Source: Hysterangium stoloniferum (Eukaryota > Basidiomycota > Agaricomycetes > Hysterangiales > Hysterangiaceae). Taken from it: a stretch of 64,000 nucleotides of DNA. The stretch covers positions 25,353 through 89,352 of the forward strand of contig WHVD01000254.1 in the NCBI GenBank assembly GCA_015178975.1. The letters run 5' to 3'. Made by a program: the position numbers and the translations under genes. How positions within the stretch are numbered: the first letter of the stretch is position 1; every line of letters begins with the position of its first letter. Below are positions 32,559 through 44,829 of the stretch, piece by piece. Under the pieces are notes generated by a model. It was not told where the DNA came from. It saw only the letters and a list, made by a program, of their open reading frames with translations, and searched no databases.

Positions 32559-35314
32559 ATGCCCTCACTGCCACTTTCAAATAGATTCAGTGTCCTCTCT
32601 GTTGATGATGTATGTACAGTTAATACATCAGAAGTTGAACCTCTGTTGAGTGAGGACACTGGAATTCAAGTCATACCTAACCCACCCAAGTCTCCCTCAG
32701 TCCATTCACATCGTAGAAGGCCAGTTTGGGAACATTGTCTTCCAAAATCTCTCATTATTGCCTCAATGGCAACTGCCAAATCATTACACCTAAAAGTCAA
32801 GCTCCAAACAACTGACACTGGTCTTCTCCGATTGACTTGTGCATTGGTTGATTGTGGTGCAACTGGTCTATTCATTGACCGAGACTATGTGCATGAAAAC
32901 GGAATTGCCACACGATCACTCATCTACCCAATTCATGTATACAATGTTGATGGGACACCCAATTAAGCAGGTTCAATCACCGAAGTTGCTGAGTTGGTCC
33001 TCCGCTACAAGGATCACTCAGAAAAGGCATTGTTTGCAGTCACCAAGCTTGGGAAGGAATCCCTTTTACTTGGCTATACCTGGCTTCGGGATCACAACCC
33101 CGAGATCAATTGGCAGACACAAGAAGTCAAAATGACCCGTTGTAACCCACACTGTAAAGAGTGTAAAATCTCAACCCTCAGGGCACGTGAAGAGATTAGA
33201 TGTTTACAAGCTTGTAGAGATGCCCCTGCCCCAGTCTTCACATCTGAGGAAACAGAAGAGCCAATTCCTGATTTACTACCTGATCAGTCTGATGAGGTTG
33301 AAGACCAAATAGAGGACTTAATTGAAGATGGAGATCGGGTATTTGTCACAGTGCTGCACCCAGAACTGACTCCAAGTCAGATTTGAGCATCTGCCACAGT
33401 GTCTCAGCGACTAGCAGAGGCTAGTGCAAGGTTTAATACACCGAGCCCAAAAGGTTTTTGAGACATTGTCCCTGAGTATCTCCACACCTTTGAAGATGTG
33501 TTCTCCAAGGAGTCATTTAATTCGTTGCCTGATAGAAAACCTTGGGACCATGCAATTGAACTAATCCCTGATGCAAAGTCAACCAATTGCAAGGTCTACC
33601 CTATGTCCCTCAATGAACAGACAGAGCTAGATATTTTTATTGCTGAAAACCTTGCAACTGGTCGGATACATCCTTCTAAGTCACCCATGGCATCCCCAGT
33701 TTCCTTCATCAAGAAGAAGGATGGCTCCCTTTGACTTGTACAAGACTATCATGCATTGAATGCCCAAACAATAAAAAATCGATATCCACTCCCACTTATT
33801 TCAGAACTGGTGAATCGATTAAAAGGGGCACGATATTTCACAAAACTTGATGTCAGATGGGGCTACAACAATGTTCGCATTAAGGATGGTGATGAGTGGA
33901 AGGCTGCTTTCCGAACAAATAGAGGGTTGTTTGAACCCTTAGTCATGTTTTTTGGCCTCACTAATAGCCCAGCAACCTTTCAGACTATGATGAATGACAT
34001 CTTCCGAGATTTGATTGCAGAAGGAGTTGTCTGTGTCTACCTAGATGACATTCTCATTTTCACCAGGACGCTTGAGGAACATCGGCATGTCCTATTACTG
34101 GTTCTAGAGCGTCTTCGGGAGTATAAGCTCTACCTTAAGCCAGAGAAATGTGAGTTTGAAAAGACAAAGATTGAATACCTTGGTCTAGTCATCTCTGAAA
34201 ACCAAGCGGAGATGGACCCAATCAAGGTGTCAGGTGTACGTGACTGGCCCACTCCTACCAGTCGGAAAGAGGTACAGGCATTCCTTGGTCTTGCCAACTT
34301 CTATAGGCGATTCATATCAGACTTCTCCCACCATGCACGATCACTGTTTGATCTCACAAAAAAGGAAACCAACTGGAGATGGACCATGACAGAGGACAAT
34401 GCCTTCCTTCTCCTCAAGGATCTGGTTACAAATGCACCAATTCTGACAATGCCTGATGATTCAAAACCATTTAGAGTTGAAGCTGACTCATCAGACTATG
34501 CCACTGGAGCAGTCCTCTCACAACAGCTGGATGATGGAAAGTGGCATCCTGTTGCCTTTTACTCAAAAAGCCTGTCAGCTGTTGAATGCAGTTATGAGAT
34601 CCATGACAAAGAGATGCTGGCAGTGATTCGTGCCTTTGATGAGTGGAGACATTTCCTAGAGGGGGCACGGCACTCAGTGGAGGTATGGACTGATCACAAA
34701 AACCTCGAGTACTTCATGTCCTCAAAAAAACTAAACCGAAGACAGGCCCGATGGTCGCTGTTCCTGGCATGTTTTGATTTCCAACTGCACCACCGACCAG
34801 GGCGCTCTATGGGTAAAACAGATGCACTCTCTTGCCGGTCTGACCATGGTTCAGGTGAAGGAGACAACTCAAACATCACTCTACTTAAGCCAGAGTTCTT
34901 TGCAATTCGAGACAATATGAAACTGGTTTTCACAACACAGCAACTTTCCACATCTATCTGAGCAACTTCCCTCTACCATCCAATTATGCATAGCATTATG
35001 ATTATGGACATTGAGCAATTACATCAAGATATCATTTCCACACTTACTTCTGATCCGGCTCTCAAGTCACACCTAGAAGTTCCCAATGATCCCAATCAAC
35101 CCAGTGGTCCCAAGACTCTCAAGGTTTCATCCATCTCAATACATTCCAGATTCCAACAATCTCCAACTCCATGTACTTCAGTGCAAACACAATCATCCGA
35201 TCTCTGGACATTATGGCATTAACAATACTCTTAGTTGAATCCGAAAAGAATATATTTGGCCCAACCTCCAAGATTTCATTACTCAGTTCTGTAAGTCATG
35301 CACCACTTGCTTAC
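32559..35314 (+). pseudogene. Pol of gypsy copy 2, broken
   Basis: Protease (ALVDCGATG, about 32845), RT with FTKLDVRWGYNNVRI and the catalytic VYLDD (about 34040), RNase H (VEADSSDYATGAVLS; HHRPGRSMGKTDALS) and the integrase zinc-binding motif (HNHPISGHYG ... CKSCTTC, about 35190-35310). Stops: TAA 32964, TGA 33384, TGA 33459, TGA 33732 and TGA 34959, the middle three being CGA (Arg) in copy 1. The element is cut off by an LTR before the integrase catalytic core. Confidence 0.9.
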
Positions 35315-36480
35315 TGTTAGGACCAGAAAACCCACTGGGCTCCAGACCCCATCCTATATGCACCTGACTCTCCATACCAGGTCACAGTTACCTGGAAAAC
35401 CCACTGGGCTCTGGATCCCACCTTATAGGCACCCGACCTCTACCTCATGCATCAGTCATCAGACAACCTGCCAGGACCCACACTTGTCAAACCTACCTAT
35501 GCCCGACTCTGCTGGGACCCATGTATGTCAATCCTGTCTATGTCTGACTCTGTTTTCATGCACCAGTCACCGGACTCTGCCCAAACAACCAGTCAGCTCT
35601 CTAACTGAGCTGCTCCCATTATGGTCAAATGACCTGTCATGTTTCAAATTCTGCCACCATTCTGTTCCATCCCTAACACCTAGTTTGGTGTTTACTTGTC
35701 CCGATTTATGTTTACTTGTTTAGTCCTTCATTATTACTTGATTTAGTATTGCATACATTTCACAGTCTATACAGTCTAGCTGATGTTTGATACAATCCGG
35801 TCAGAAAATCGACTAAGTTTCCCCAGTAACTCTAGCACCTATTCTATTCTATCTCCACCTCTCACCTCACAACACTATTGACCCTGTCAGAGCCCCTGGG
35901 CTTTCTGACTAGGTCTTATGACATCAACTTTCACACATTGACCTATCAACTACACCTGGACTCTCTGTGTTTCCTGTCTGCTTGTTTGAATTTGGACACT
36001 ATGATCTCACAAGGGCACAGCCTAGAAGCTGAAGCCAAGTCCTACCATAATACCCACAGGTTTCTCCAGAATACCTACAGGTTTCTCCAGAATACCTACA
36101 GGTTTCTCCAGAATACCTACAGGTTTCTCCAGAATACCTACAGGTTTCTCCAGAATACCTACAGGTTTCTCCAGAATACCTACAGGTTTCTCCAGAATAC
36201 CTACAGGTTTCTCCAGAATACCTACAGGTTTCTCCAGAATACCTACAGGTTTCTCCAGAATACCTACAGGTTTCTCCAGAATACCTACAGGTTTCTCCAG
36301 AATACCTACAGGTTTCTCCAGAATACCTACAGGTTTCTCCAGAATACCTACAGGTTTCTCCAGAATACCTACAGGTTTCTCCAGAATACCTACAGGTTTC
36401 TCCAGAATACCTACAGGTTTCTCCAGAATACCTACAGGTTTCTCCAGAATACCTACAGGTTTCTCCAGAATACCCACAAA
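35315..36480 (+). mobile_element. LTR of second gypsy family with internal repeat expansion
   Basis: Begins TGTTAGGACCAGAAAACC and follows the same course as the other LTRs of this family (ATACAATCCGGTCAGAAAATC; GAAGCCAAGTCCTACC). Its first 100 bases contain an internal duplication (ACCCACTGGGCTC twice). The 3' end is a 20-unit array. The terminal CTAACA is not seen, so the right edge is approximate. Confidence 0.75.
36058..36477. repeat. Minisatellite, 20 units of 21 bp
   Basis: Unit AGGTTTCTCCAGAATACCTAC is repeated head to tail; the units are identical except that the last ends CCCAC. The unit derives from the LTR end (GGTTTCTCC-AGA). The unit length is a multiple of three, so long open frames appear on both strands, but they are only products of the repeat. 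Confidence 0.97.
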
Positions 36481-38128
36481 CCCTCCATTGACTCATTATC
36501 AGTACCCCTTCCATCACCACTCACAGCATCCCTGACACTTGTTTCATTATAGTAGTTAACCCTCTATCCTTCCATTCCATCTCCATCTCATCTGCTCCCC
36601 TGTCACCATCACCCTTTACACATCTCACTTGCCACTGCAGACCCCTTTAGTATTGTTTAGTATTATTTAGTATTTTACATTTAGTCTCCCTGCCTTGTCA
36701 TCAACTTCTTATGATCTATTTCATCCTTCACTTCCTTGATTCGCTCTCCAGTCATCTGTCTCATTGTAGTATAAAATATTCTTCATGTATGCTACAGTTC
36801 TTCTCTTCAGTTCAAAAATTGACTTAGATTACCCTCTACTAGTTCTCAGTCTCTCTCCTCCCCTCTCAATCCCCTTGAAGATGTTCTTTGGCAAGCCACA
36901 AACTCTTACCTTATGACTCTTAGTATTTCAGCCCACCAGTCCATTGAACTAAGTGTTCATCTTCACTTTTATTGTACTATCTGGTCTGTTTGAAATACCA
37001 GAGCACCCTAACAGTTTGTGTGAGGGTGCAACACATAGGTTGAAGCCAAGCTCCACTACATTTATAGAGTTGCACCTCCTGACTAGTACAATCTCTATTT
37101 TCAACCCCCCAATTAGTTCATCTCCAATCATCGGACCCCTGACTTAGAGCCCCCCTTCCCCTTTTTAGCTTAGATCTTAACACTATCTGGAAGCTGGGGG
37201 GTTCAAGAGACCAAGCCAGCTTGTGCTATAATCTTACATGATCCTACATACCTTTCAGTGAGTGTCTTGGAAGGTTGGGTTGTCCAGAAGAATTCAGGTT
37301 TAGCAAAACACATGTAAGGCTGTAGGGATACCTGCCTCACTCAGCAACAGACAGGATAATGTTATCTGATTGTGAATTGTAGCAATATACAGTACATAAG
37401 TGATAGGTGAGTTCTTTTTCAATGAGAGTAGCTACTAAAAGATTCTCTCTTAAAAGGGGTTCTGCTGGTGGAACAATCAGAGAACAAAGGCACAAAGGCA
37501 CAAAGAAAATATTGTTCAAGGGGAAAGTGATCACAGAGACAGAAAATCGGCAATCACAATCAGGGCAGTGAGATGGAAAAGGAAGAACAATCCCAGTGAC
37601 AATAGGTGAGCAGGATGGTGCAGGATGGTGTGGTCACCAGAAGAGGAATGATTGAGTGATTGGGGAGACAACAGGTAAGTGGTCAGTGTTGGTGTGACAT
37701 ATTTTTCTATGGTAAGACCACTGGGATTACAACACAGTTGCCAATCTTGAAGTCAGGTGGCAGGATCTGGTTTCTGTCTGCTGAATGTTGGGATTGTTCC
37801 TGGTGGATGTTATTGCTTTCCAGAGTTCTTGGTGGAGTTCAAGATCCATAACAAATTCTTGAGCATGAGCTGACATAAGCTTGGATTCTAGATGCACTGT
37901 GACAAATTCTGGAGCATGAGCCAATGTACAGTTACATTCCAGGTGTACTGTGATATTGGGGTGATACAGTATGCCAGTAGTGGCAGCTAGTATGCTGTTA
38001 TATGCAAATTCTGCTAGGGGAAGAAGGGATTTCTGATTGTTCTGTTAATAATCACAATATACATGGAGGTGTTGTTCCAAAATTTGTGTTCAGTTTGTCC
38101 ATCACCTTCCAGATGGTATCCTGATGTA
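36481..38128. other. Diverged LTR remnant and spacer, no gene
   Basis: About 36780-37140 resembles the same LTR family at low identity (TTCAAAAATTGACTTAGATT; GGTTGAAGCCAAGCTCC). The remainder, 37150-38128, shows no gene or clear repeat. Confidence 0.5.
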
Positions 38129-38463
38129 CAGTGGCTCAAAAAACTGTCAATGTTTTCTCATTTTTGAAAGGGTAGGTTGGTATGGGCCACTGACATAAGC
38201 AGAAAATCTAAGTAAATTATCAAAGGTACTATAGGATCATGGCTTGAAGGTAAGCTTCAGTTAATGTGATTTGAATCAAAACCCATTAAATAATAAATAA
38301 AACAAAACAGCTACTCATTGGGACAGTTTTTTTGATCCTTTATTTTTTGACCTGTGTTCCTACTATTATACACCAGTACAAGGCAGAGGGAGGCCATGGG
38401 AACAATAAAACATGTCACATGACTTTATTTGTATTTGTTTGACAGGTTTAAAGTGGTTCAATG
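38129..38463. mobile_element. Tc1/mariner TIR remnant
   Basis: CAGTGGCTCAAAAAACTGTCAATG after TA at 38127 starts a stretch that parallels the long TIR of the element that follows at 38464 (shared AATAATAAATAAAACAAAA and GTTTGACA strings). It looks like one end of a related element or a MITE derived from it. Confidence 0.6.
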
Positions 38464-39163
38464 CAGTGGCTCAAAAAATCATTCCAATGTTTTGTTGTTT
38501 TGGAAAGATTGATTCATAATACAAATACCAGAGATCAGACAATTCTCCAGAAATTACCCCATATAGTACAGCATCTAGCTTGAACTTGACACTTGGCTTA
38601 TGTAATTTGAATCCAAATTGGTGGAATAATAAATAAAACAAAATAATCACTCCTTGGAATGATTTTTTGACCCTCTATTACAGTATTTTGACAGAAAAGC
38701 ACTATTTCAGTAAAAATATAAGTCTAAACCACTTGTGAGAATAATAAACATGTCATGTGACTTTGTTTACATCTGTTTGACATGTTGACAATTGGTTCAA
38801 CCACTTGATAAAATAAACTGAAGCCTGGGAGATCACACTATGAGGACCCTCTAATCAGAAGTGTAGCCACTAAGAGTAGAGTGGTGTAGAAGTAAACTGA
38901 CGATATAACTAGGCTTCTAGTTAGGGTTTCCACTCCCAACTAGATGTAACTATATACTAGATACATGGTCTGTGCAGTGGTCTGTGTGTAAACCTTATTA
39001 GTAAGGATTACCAATAAGGATTACTGGACTACAGAAACACTAAACTAAATATACTAATCTGGACATTGCTGGATATCGGCTAATTGATGGCAATCACAAG
39101 ATGAGATATGAGATTAATACTATTCACATATTCTAACACCACTCCTGAGTCTTTACCACTATC

Positions 39164-41300
39164 ATGCAAGCTATTTCTGCTGCTGAGCACTTTACTATTA
39201 TCTTTATTCTTCAAGAGGGGTATTCCTACAATGAAATCCAGACTAAAACTGGTTTAGGATGGGCTACAATTAGCAGGATCAAGGCTGAAGTGCTTGTAGA
39301 TAAAGAAAACAACCTAGCTGGCCATCCTTCTAAGCTACTACTTATAATAAACAATCAATTGTCCATTAAATTAGCTCTGGAAACCTTGACAATGCTGTTC
39401 AAGCTACCCAATTCATTAATTCTCTCATCCCCAACTCTGTCACTTCCCAAACTGTCAGGAATGTATTCAAGAAAAATGGTCTTTACTCTGCAATAAGGAG
39501 GATAACCCAAAACTTTAAAAGTTATTTATCCACTAAAGTATCTATATTTATATTGTTTGCTATAAAATTAATATTTAATCAAATTCAGTCTATCAGATGA
39601 CATTCTGGAGAATAAGGAATATTCATATTTATCTTGTATCTGACAAAAGTTAGTCAAACAAACATATATGGATTATCCTTTTGGGAATAAATTCCACAAC
39701 AAGGATTGGTTGGCCAGATAGTTCTGGTTACAGTGCTTTGCATTATGTAAGGTGTGTGCTAGATTTGCATGGAAATATTGCTGAAAGTTGCGAACCTTGT
39801 AGCTTGCTCAATAACTGACCAATTGTCTTGTAACTTCATATATGTATTTTACTACTATATATCTAGTATATTATGATGTTATAACTCCACTACAGCATGT
39901 TTCCCAAAATTGCAGTCCATTTGAGCTTGCAAACCAATTCATGAGCCAACAAATGTGTCACTCCCAATGAGGTTGTAATATGTTGTTTTATATATATCTA
40001 GGTAGTAAAAAATGACAACACCTGGCTTTTGCTGTCTAAATACCAGCTGCAAACCTGTATGAGGGTAGTTGTATGCATTTACTCAGCAACCTCATTCACA
40101 TTAGCTCTGACCACAAAAGCCAGGCACTGTCATTTTTTATGACCTAGATACATGTAAAAAACATATTACAAGCTCATTGGGAGTGACACATCTGTTGGCT
40201 CATGAATTGGTTCACAAGCTCAAATGGACTGCAATTTTGGGAAACATGCTGTAGGTCAAATTTTGGAGTTATAACATCATAATATACTAGATATATAGTA
40301 TTAAAATACATATATTAAGTTACAAGACAATTGGTCAATTATTGAGCAAGCTACGAGGTTCGCAACTTTCAGCAATATTTCCATGCAAATCTAGTGCATG
40401 CCTTACATAATCCAAAGTGCTGTAACTTTCTAAACCAAATAAATTTAAATTGTATGAACTACATTTGAAAGTTTGCATAATATACTAGAGAATGCATCTC
40501 ATCCCAAAGATTAAGTCATAACCCAAATAATTTTGGTTAACCATGGCATTTGTGCATATTTTAAAAGAGTATACAAGTTTTAAAGATGAAATTTTGGGGT
40601 AATGAAATATAAACTCCTAAAACATATAGTCATAGCCAAAGAAAATAGTCTCACTTAAAGATATTAGGACTTTTCTATAAAATTTTGTATATTCAATGAA
40701 GTGTGACTATCCTCCTAAAGAAGAAAGTATCTATATTGAAGAAGACTCATCATCAGAAGTGACATGAGTTTGCTCAGTACCATGACAACTGGACTGTGGA
40801 GGATTTCAAAAGAGTGTTGTAGACAAATGAGACTAACATTAACTCAATTGGATCTGATGGAAAGGTATATGTTTGGAAAGAATGGGGGGAACCAATATCT
40901 AACTGAACAACAACACCAACTGTCTCATGGTATGGGGCTCAATGGTGTGGAATGGTGTGGGAAGGTTTGTGGAAGTTCAGGGAACAATGGATGCTGGTCA
41001 GTATGTGGAGATTTTGGAGGATAGAGTGATATGATAGAAAGCTTTGGAATTCTAGACATGGAGGGGGGCAAACATTACTTTCAACAGGACAATGATCCAA
41101 AACATACATCTAGGAAGCCCAAACAGTGGTTTGAAGACAATGACATTCAAGTACTATCCTGGCCTGCCTAGTCCCCTGATCTAAATCCCATTGAACACCT
41201 TTGAGAACACCTCAAGCATCACCTGCAACAATGTAGCTTTTATGGTGGTAGGAAAGGCCAAGGAGTGGTTGAACCAACTGTCAACATATCAAACAGATGT
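39164..41300 (+). pseudogene. Tc1/mariner transposase, split
   Basis: The N-terminal part, 39164-39496, has a helix-turn-helix (GYSYNEIQTKTGLGWATISR). The catalytic half resumes near 40760: TNETNINSIGSDGK (first Asp region altered to Asn), then about 41085-41230 DNDPKHTSRKP and SPDLNPIEHL, the family's second and third acidic regions. Stops are frequent. A foldback element and AT-rich DNA separate the halves. Not functional. Confidence 0.85.
39731..40422. mobile_element. 692-bp foldback element (MITE-like)
   Basis: Arms of about 300 bp pair with about 90 percent identity by eye. The left end is CAGTGCTTTGCATTATGTAAGG; the right end, read inward, is CAGCACTTTGGATTATGTAAGG. TA flanks both sides (39729-39730 and 40423-40424), as for Tc1/mariner insertion. 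The loop is under 100 bp and no coding frame is present. It sits inside a Tc1 transposase gene. Confidence 0.9.
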
Positions 41301-41491
41301 AAACAAAGTCACATGACACATTTATTATTCTTACAAGTAGTTTAGACTTACATTTTTTACCAAATAGTAGCTTTTCTGTCAAAATAATAAAGGGTCAAAA
41401 AATCATTCCAATGAGTAATTATTTTGTTTTATTTATTATTCCAACAATTTGGATTCAAATTACATAGGTCAAGTGTTATGTTCAAGCTAAG

Positions 41492-42298
41492 TGTTACAAC
41501 TGGAAATCCTGCTGGACTCCGGGCACTAACTTATACGCACCCGCACCTATATGCACCCATTGTCAGTTTACTGGAATTCCCACCGGACTCCATATGTCAG
41601 ACTTGTCTACATTCGTCTTCGTTAGGTTGTGTTTCAGTCACCAGAAAACCCACTGGACTCCGTCCCTGTTTATGTCCAACCTCATCCCATGCATCAGTCA
41701 CTGGACCCCGCTTGTAAAACCTGTCACCCCTCTAACAGAGCCCCATTCCCGTTTTAGTCAATGACCTGTCATGATTTGGACTCTGCTCCCGCTCCATTTC
41801 CCATTATGGTTTATGATTTGTCACGATTCAAACTTCGCTCCATTCCATCCGGTTCCTAACACCAAATTTGGTGTTTACTATTCCTGTTTTATGTTTTGCT
41901 AGTTTTGTTTCATCATTACTGGATTTGGTATGTCATTCACTCCATGGTCTATTTAAACTGGCAGATGTTGTACATACAATCCAGTCAGAAAATCAGCTTA
42001 GATTCCCCCCAGTAATCTAATACATTTTCCACTCTAAACTCCTACTTGAATTACACCACTCACACTAGTCGGAGCCCACAGGCTTTGGCACATCTATCTC
42101 TCTTACCTATTTCAACTCACAACCTCTCGACCCATGACCTCCGACCTCCGACCCCCACCCGGACTCCCCAGGATTCCCATCTGCCTGTCTGAAATTGGAC
42201 AGCACGATCTCACAAGGGCACAGCCTATAAGCTGAAGCCAAGTTCTACCAGATATTCCACAGGTTTCTCTGGAAACCCACCGTGTACATACCCTAACA
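41492..42298 (+). mobile_element. Solo LTR, second gypsy family
   Basis: TGTTACAACTGG at the left, TACCCTAACA at the right, target duplication CTAAG on both sides (41487-41491 and 42299-42303). It resembles 28857-30006 in reverse orientation. It inserted in the right TIR of the Tc1 element. Confidence 0.92.
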
Positions 42299-42439
42299 CT
42301 AAGATGCTGTACTATATTGGGTAATTCTTTGAGAATTGTCTGATCTCTGGTATTTGTATCGTGAATCAATCTTTCCAAAACAACAAAACATTGGAATGAT
42401 TTTTTGAGCCACTGTACATCCTGACTTCTTACCACCATC

Positions 42440-43056
42440 ATGAGAGCTATTTCTGCTGCTCAACATTCTTCTATTGTCTCTCTCCTCAATGAAGGCTATT
42501 CCTATTGCCAAATCCAGGAAAGAACAGGTCTAGGCAAGAGTACTGTGAATAGGATTAGTAGGGAAGTAGATGGAACAAGGAGAAAAATCCTGGGGGCCAT
42601 CCTTCCAAGCTTTCTGGTCATGACAAACAGTCAATAATCCATCAAATCAGCTCTGGACAGCTTGATAATGCAGTTCAGGCTACCCAATTCATTAATTCTA
42701 TCATCTCCAACCCTGTCACTCCCCAAACAGTCAGAAATATACTGAAGGAGAATGGTTTTTATTCTGCAACAAAGCAGAAGTAACCATTGCTCAAAGCCAT
42801 TCATTATCAGAAGTGGCTCAAATTTGCCCAATATCATGAAAATTGGACTGTGGAGGACTGGAAGAGGGTGTTATGGTCAGATAAGACCAAGATTAACAGG
42901 ATTGGGTTAGATGGAAAGTCATATGTATGGAAACAAAGAGGAGAACCAGTGTCTGACAGGACTACAACACTAACAGTCAAACATGGAGGAGGAAATAACC
43001 TCATGGTATGGGGTTGTATGGGTTGGAATGGGGTGGGAAAGCTCATAGAAGTGCAA
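42440..43056 (+). pseudogene. Tc1/mariner transposase fragment fused to FunK1 remnant
   Basis: Helix-turn-helix (HSSIVSLLNEGYSYCQIQERT, then GLGKSTVNRIS) and the start of the catalytic domain (WKRVLWSDKTKINRIGLDGK, with Lys where Glu is usual). At about 43056 it joins the 3' part of a FunK1 gene at GACTCCAAGTCATCGGCCCG. The junction shares the short string AAG, a typical end-joining scar. Confidence 0.85.
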
Positions 43057-44829
43057 GAAGGACTCCAAGTCATCGGCCCGATCAGGGGTCGGTGGTAGCT
43101 CCCCGTGGGTGGGAATCACTAGCAAACAAGCAGCCATGAGTTGCCAAGCACCCTGTCCATGACAGAAATAGATAATAAAATGCCAAACAAAAGTTCAGAA
43201 GAATTCCCAACAGGATTCAGAAACTAGGGGGGGTACTCATTCCTTTCAATGTGGGCTTGTCCTTGATGTATATGTTGAAGCTTTTGCAAAGATCCCAGTC
43301 AATTAACAATCCACTGCCGATATGAGTGATAAGAATATTGCCTGAGTTGATATATATGTGAAGAATTTCAGCCTTGTCATAAGCGTCCCATGGGCTGTCG
43401 AAAAGGAATCAGCAGCAATTCCATTAAGAGACCGATATACGTACCTATGATGGCGTGCATCTCTCACTGGGGTCACCATCTCTTTTGTATTCCTAAAATC
43501 AGTTAGAGACCTTCCAATTTCATTTAGAACGAGTCAATAGTGCTACAATCACCTCAATGGCGAAGAAACACATCTTGCCATTGATGAATCCTGCATCCTG
43601 GTAAACTGATCTAATGTATCACATCCCTCCTTGCACGTGTATTCCTGATACCACGTTTACCAAGGGACCTTTCGGCCTTCACAGTGACAAGGTGGTTGTG
43701 TGGAAACTCTGTGGCTGTAGTACCGACACCACATGCAGCAGGGCTAGCATTATTAAACTGCCAGAAGAACTTGAGATAGGAGGGATTTGAGAAAGGGACT
43801 TTTTCCGTTATGATAACGCCACTGCAGTCCCAGCGCATTGTAAGACTAGTATCTGCTGCTGGTGTAGACAGACACTAGAATGAGTGATGAGGAATAAACC
43901 ACTACTGTATCAAAATCCACATGTACATAATATATACTAGTGGAGAACAATGGGATATGAGCAACAATGGGATGTGGACTACAATGGGATGTGGACTACA
44001 ATGGGATGTGGACTACAATGGGATGTGGACTACAATGGGATGTGGACAACAATAGAACTAATTATTACCAAATCACAGTGTAGGGAGTCTCACTCCCTTA
44101 CAGCATGAATCTTGCATACTTGGGGAAAACAAGGTCAAGGAAGACATGTGTCTGGAATTGTGCAGCTTGGTGTGCCATCGCATATAATGTAATCTGACCC
44201 AGTGTATCATGTGCAGTCTTGGAACTACGCTCGAAGGGACCACTGTCATTGAACGCATCATCAACGGCTATTTTAAATTCAACAGTCATCTTTGTCTGTG
44301 TTATATCCAATAAGCCTGATCGCTTGAAATTGGGAGGATATATTTGTATGTCTGGCTTGACTTGTTTCCCTCTGCAGTCCACAGCAGGTGTGTTGTGAGC
44401 GTCCACGAGTTCAAATGTTAGGACAAAATTTTGCAAGAAAATTAATCCATCTCCTAAATGAATTCCAATAAATCCAAAAGCACCACAAAATAACGTACCC
44501 AGGGTTTGTACATGGCAAACTCGCTACTGGATTCACTGAAAGCTTTGTGTTTTTACAGTGTTTCGACCGTACACTTCAGACAAGGATTGGGAGCTTTGGG
44601 GAGATATTGACTCAAGAAATCCGCTATTCTGAGGACCAACTACGCGCCCAAATATTTCCTTGAAAATCATGGTGATCCTTTCATCTCTCGCTAGGTGCAT
44701 GGATGAATACAACTGTGATCTTGATTCCTTCTTTAGAATGGGAGTGGCACCCAACTTCATAGGATGCACGGTAGCAGACCGTGGTGTTTTCGGGCAGAAA
44801 TCATGAGGTGATGTCAAGTTCTTTGGCAT
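43057..44829 (-). pseudogene. FunK1 kinase remnant, copy 3
   Basis: The minus frame starts MPKNLTSPHDFCPKTPR (44829) and follows copies 1 and 2 through the N-terminal region. About 230 bp of the central part are missing near 43650, and an LTR-like insertion sits at 43839-44102. The catalytic-loop exon is present in altered form and the last exon is lost at the Tc1 junction. Its T run at about 43280 has the short form seen in copy 2. Clearly dead. Confidence 0.88.
43839..44102. mobile_element. 264-bp LTR-like insertion with minisatellite
   Basis: TGTAAGACTAG to CTCCCTTACA, with GCAT on both sides. Inside, 43948-44049 is six tandem units of 17 bp (CAATGGGATGTGGACTA type). It interrupts the FunK1 remnant. 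Confidence 0.75.

Larger units (their letters stand above)
30972..35314 (+). mobile_element. Ty3/gypsy retrotransposon, copy 2, decayed and 3'-truncated
   Basis: Same family as 1-3034. Order: LTR, gag, protease, RT, RNase H and the start of integrase. It ends where another LTR begins at 35315, so integrase core and 3' LTR are lost. Gag and pol contain several stops and a shift relative to copy 1. Confidence 0.92.
38464..42414 (+). mobile_element. Tc1/mariner element with long TIRs, loaded with insertions
   Basis: Left end CAGTGGCTCAAAAAATC at 38464 and its reverse complement ending at 42414, the right end followed by TA. The ends match for about 350 bp. The right TIR carries a solo LTR (41492-42298), and the transposase is split by a foldback element (39731-40422). 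Confidence 0.88.

Noticed and set aside
31413-35314. Repeat-induced point mutation (RIP) as the cause of decay in copy 2
   Set aside because: The stop-making changes are at CpG (CGA to TGA), which fits methylation and deamination. A CpA bias was not apparent by eye.
36058-36477. CRISPR array
   Set aside because: The units abut with no spacers, and the host is a fungus. It is a minisatellite.
35878-36552. Open frame encoding a repeat protein (RFLQNTY units), and antisense frames with GILEKPV or CRYSGET units
   Set aside because: The unit is 21 bp, so several frames stay open by arithmetic. The array lies inside an LTR and no flanking domain or start context supports a protein.
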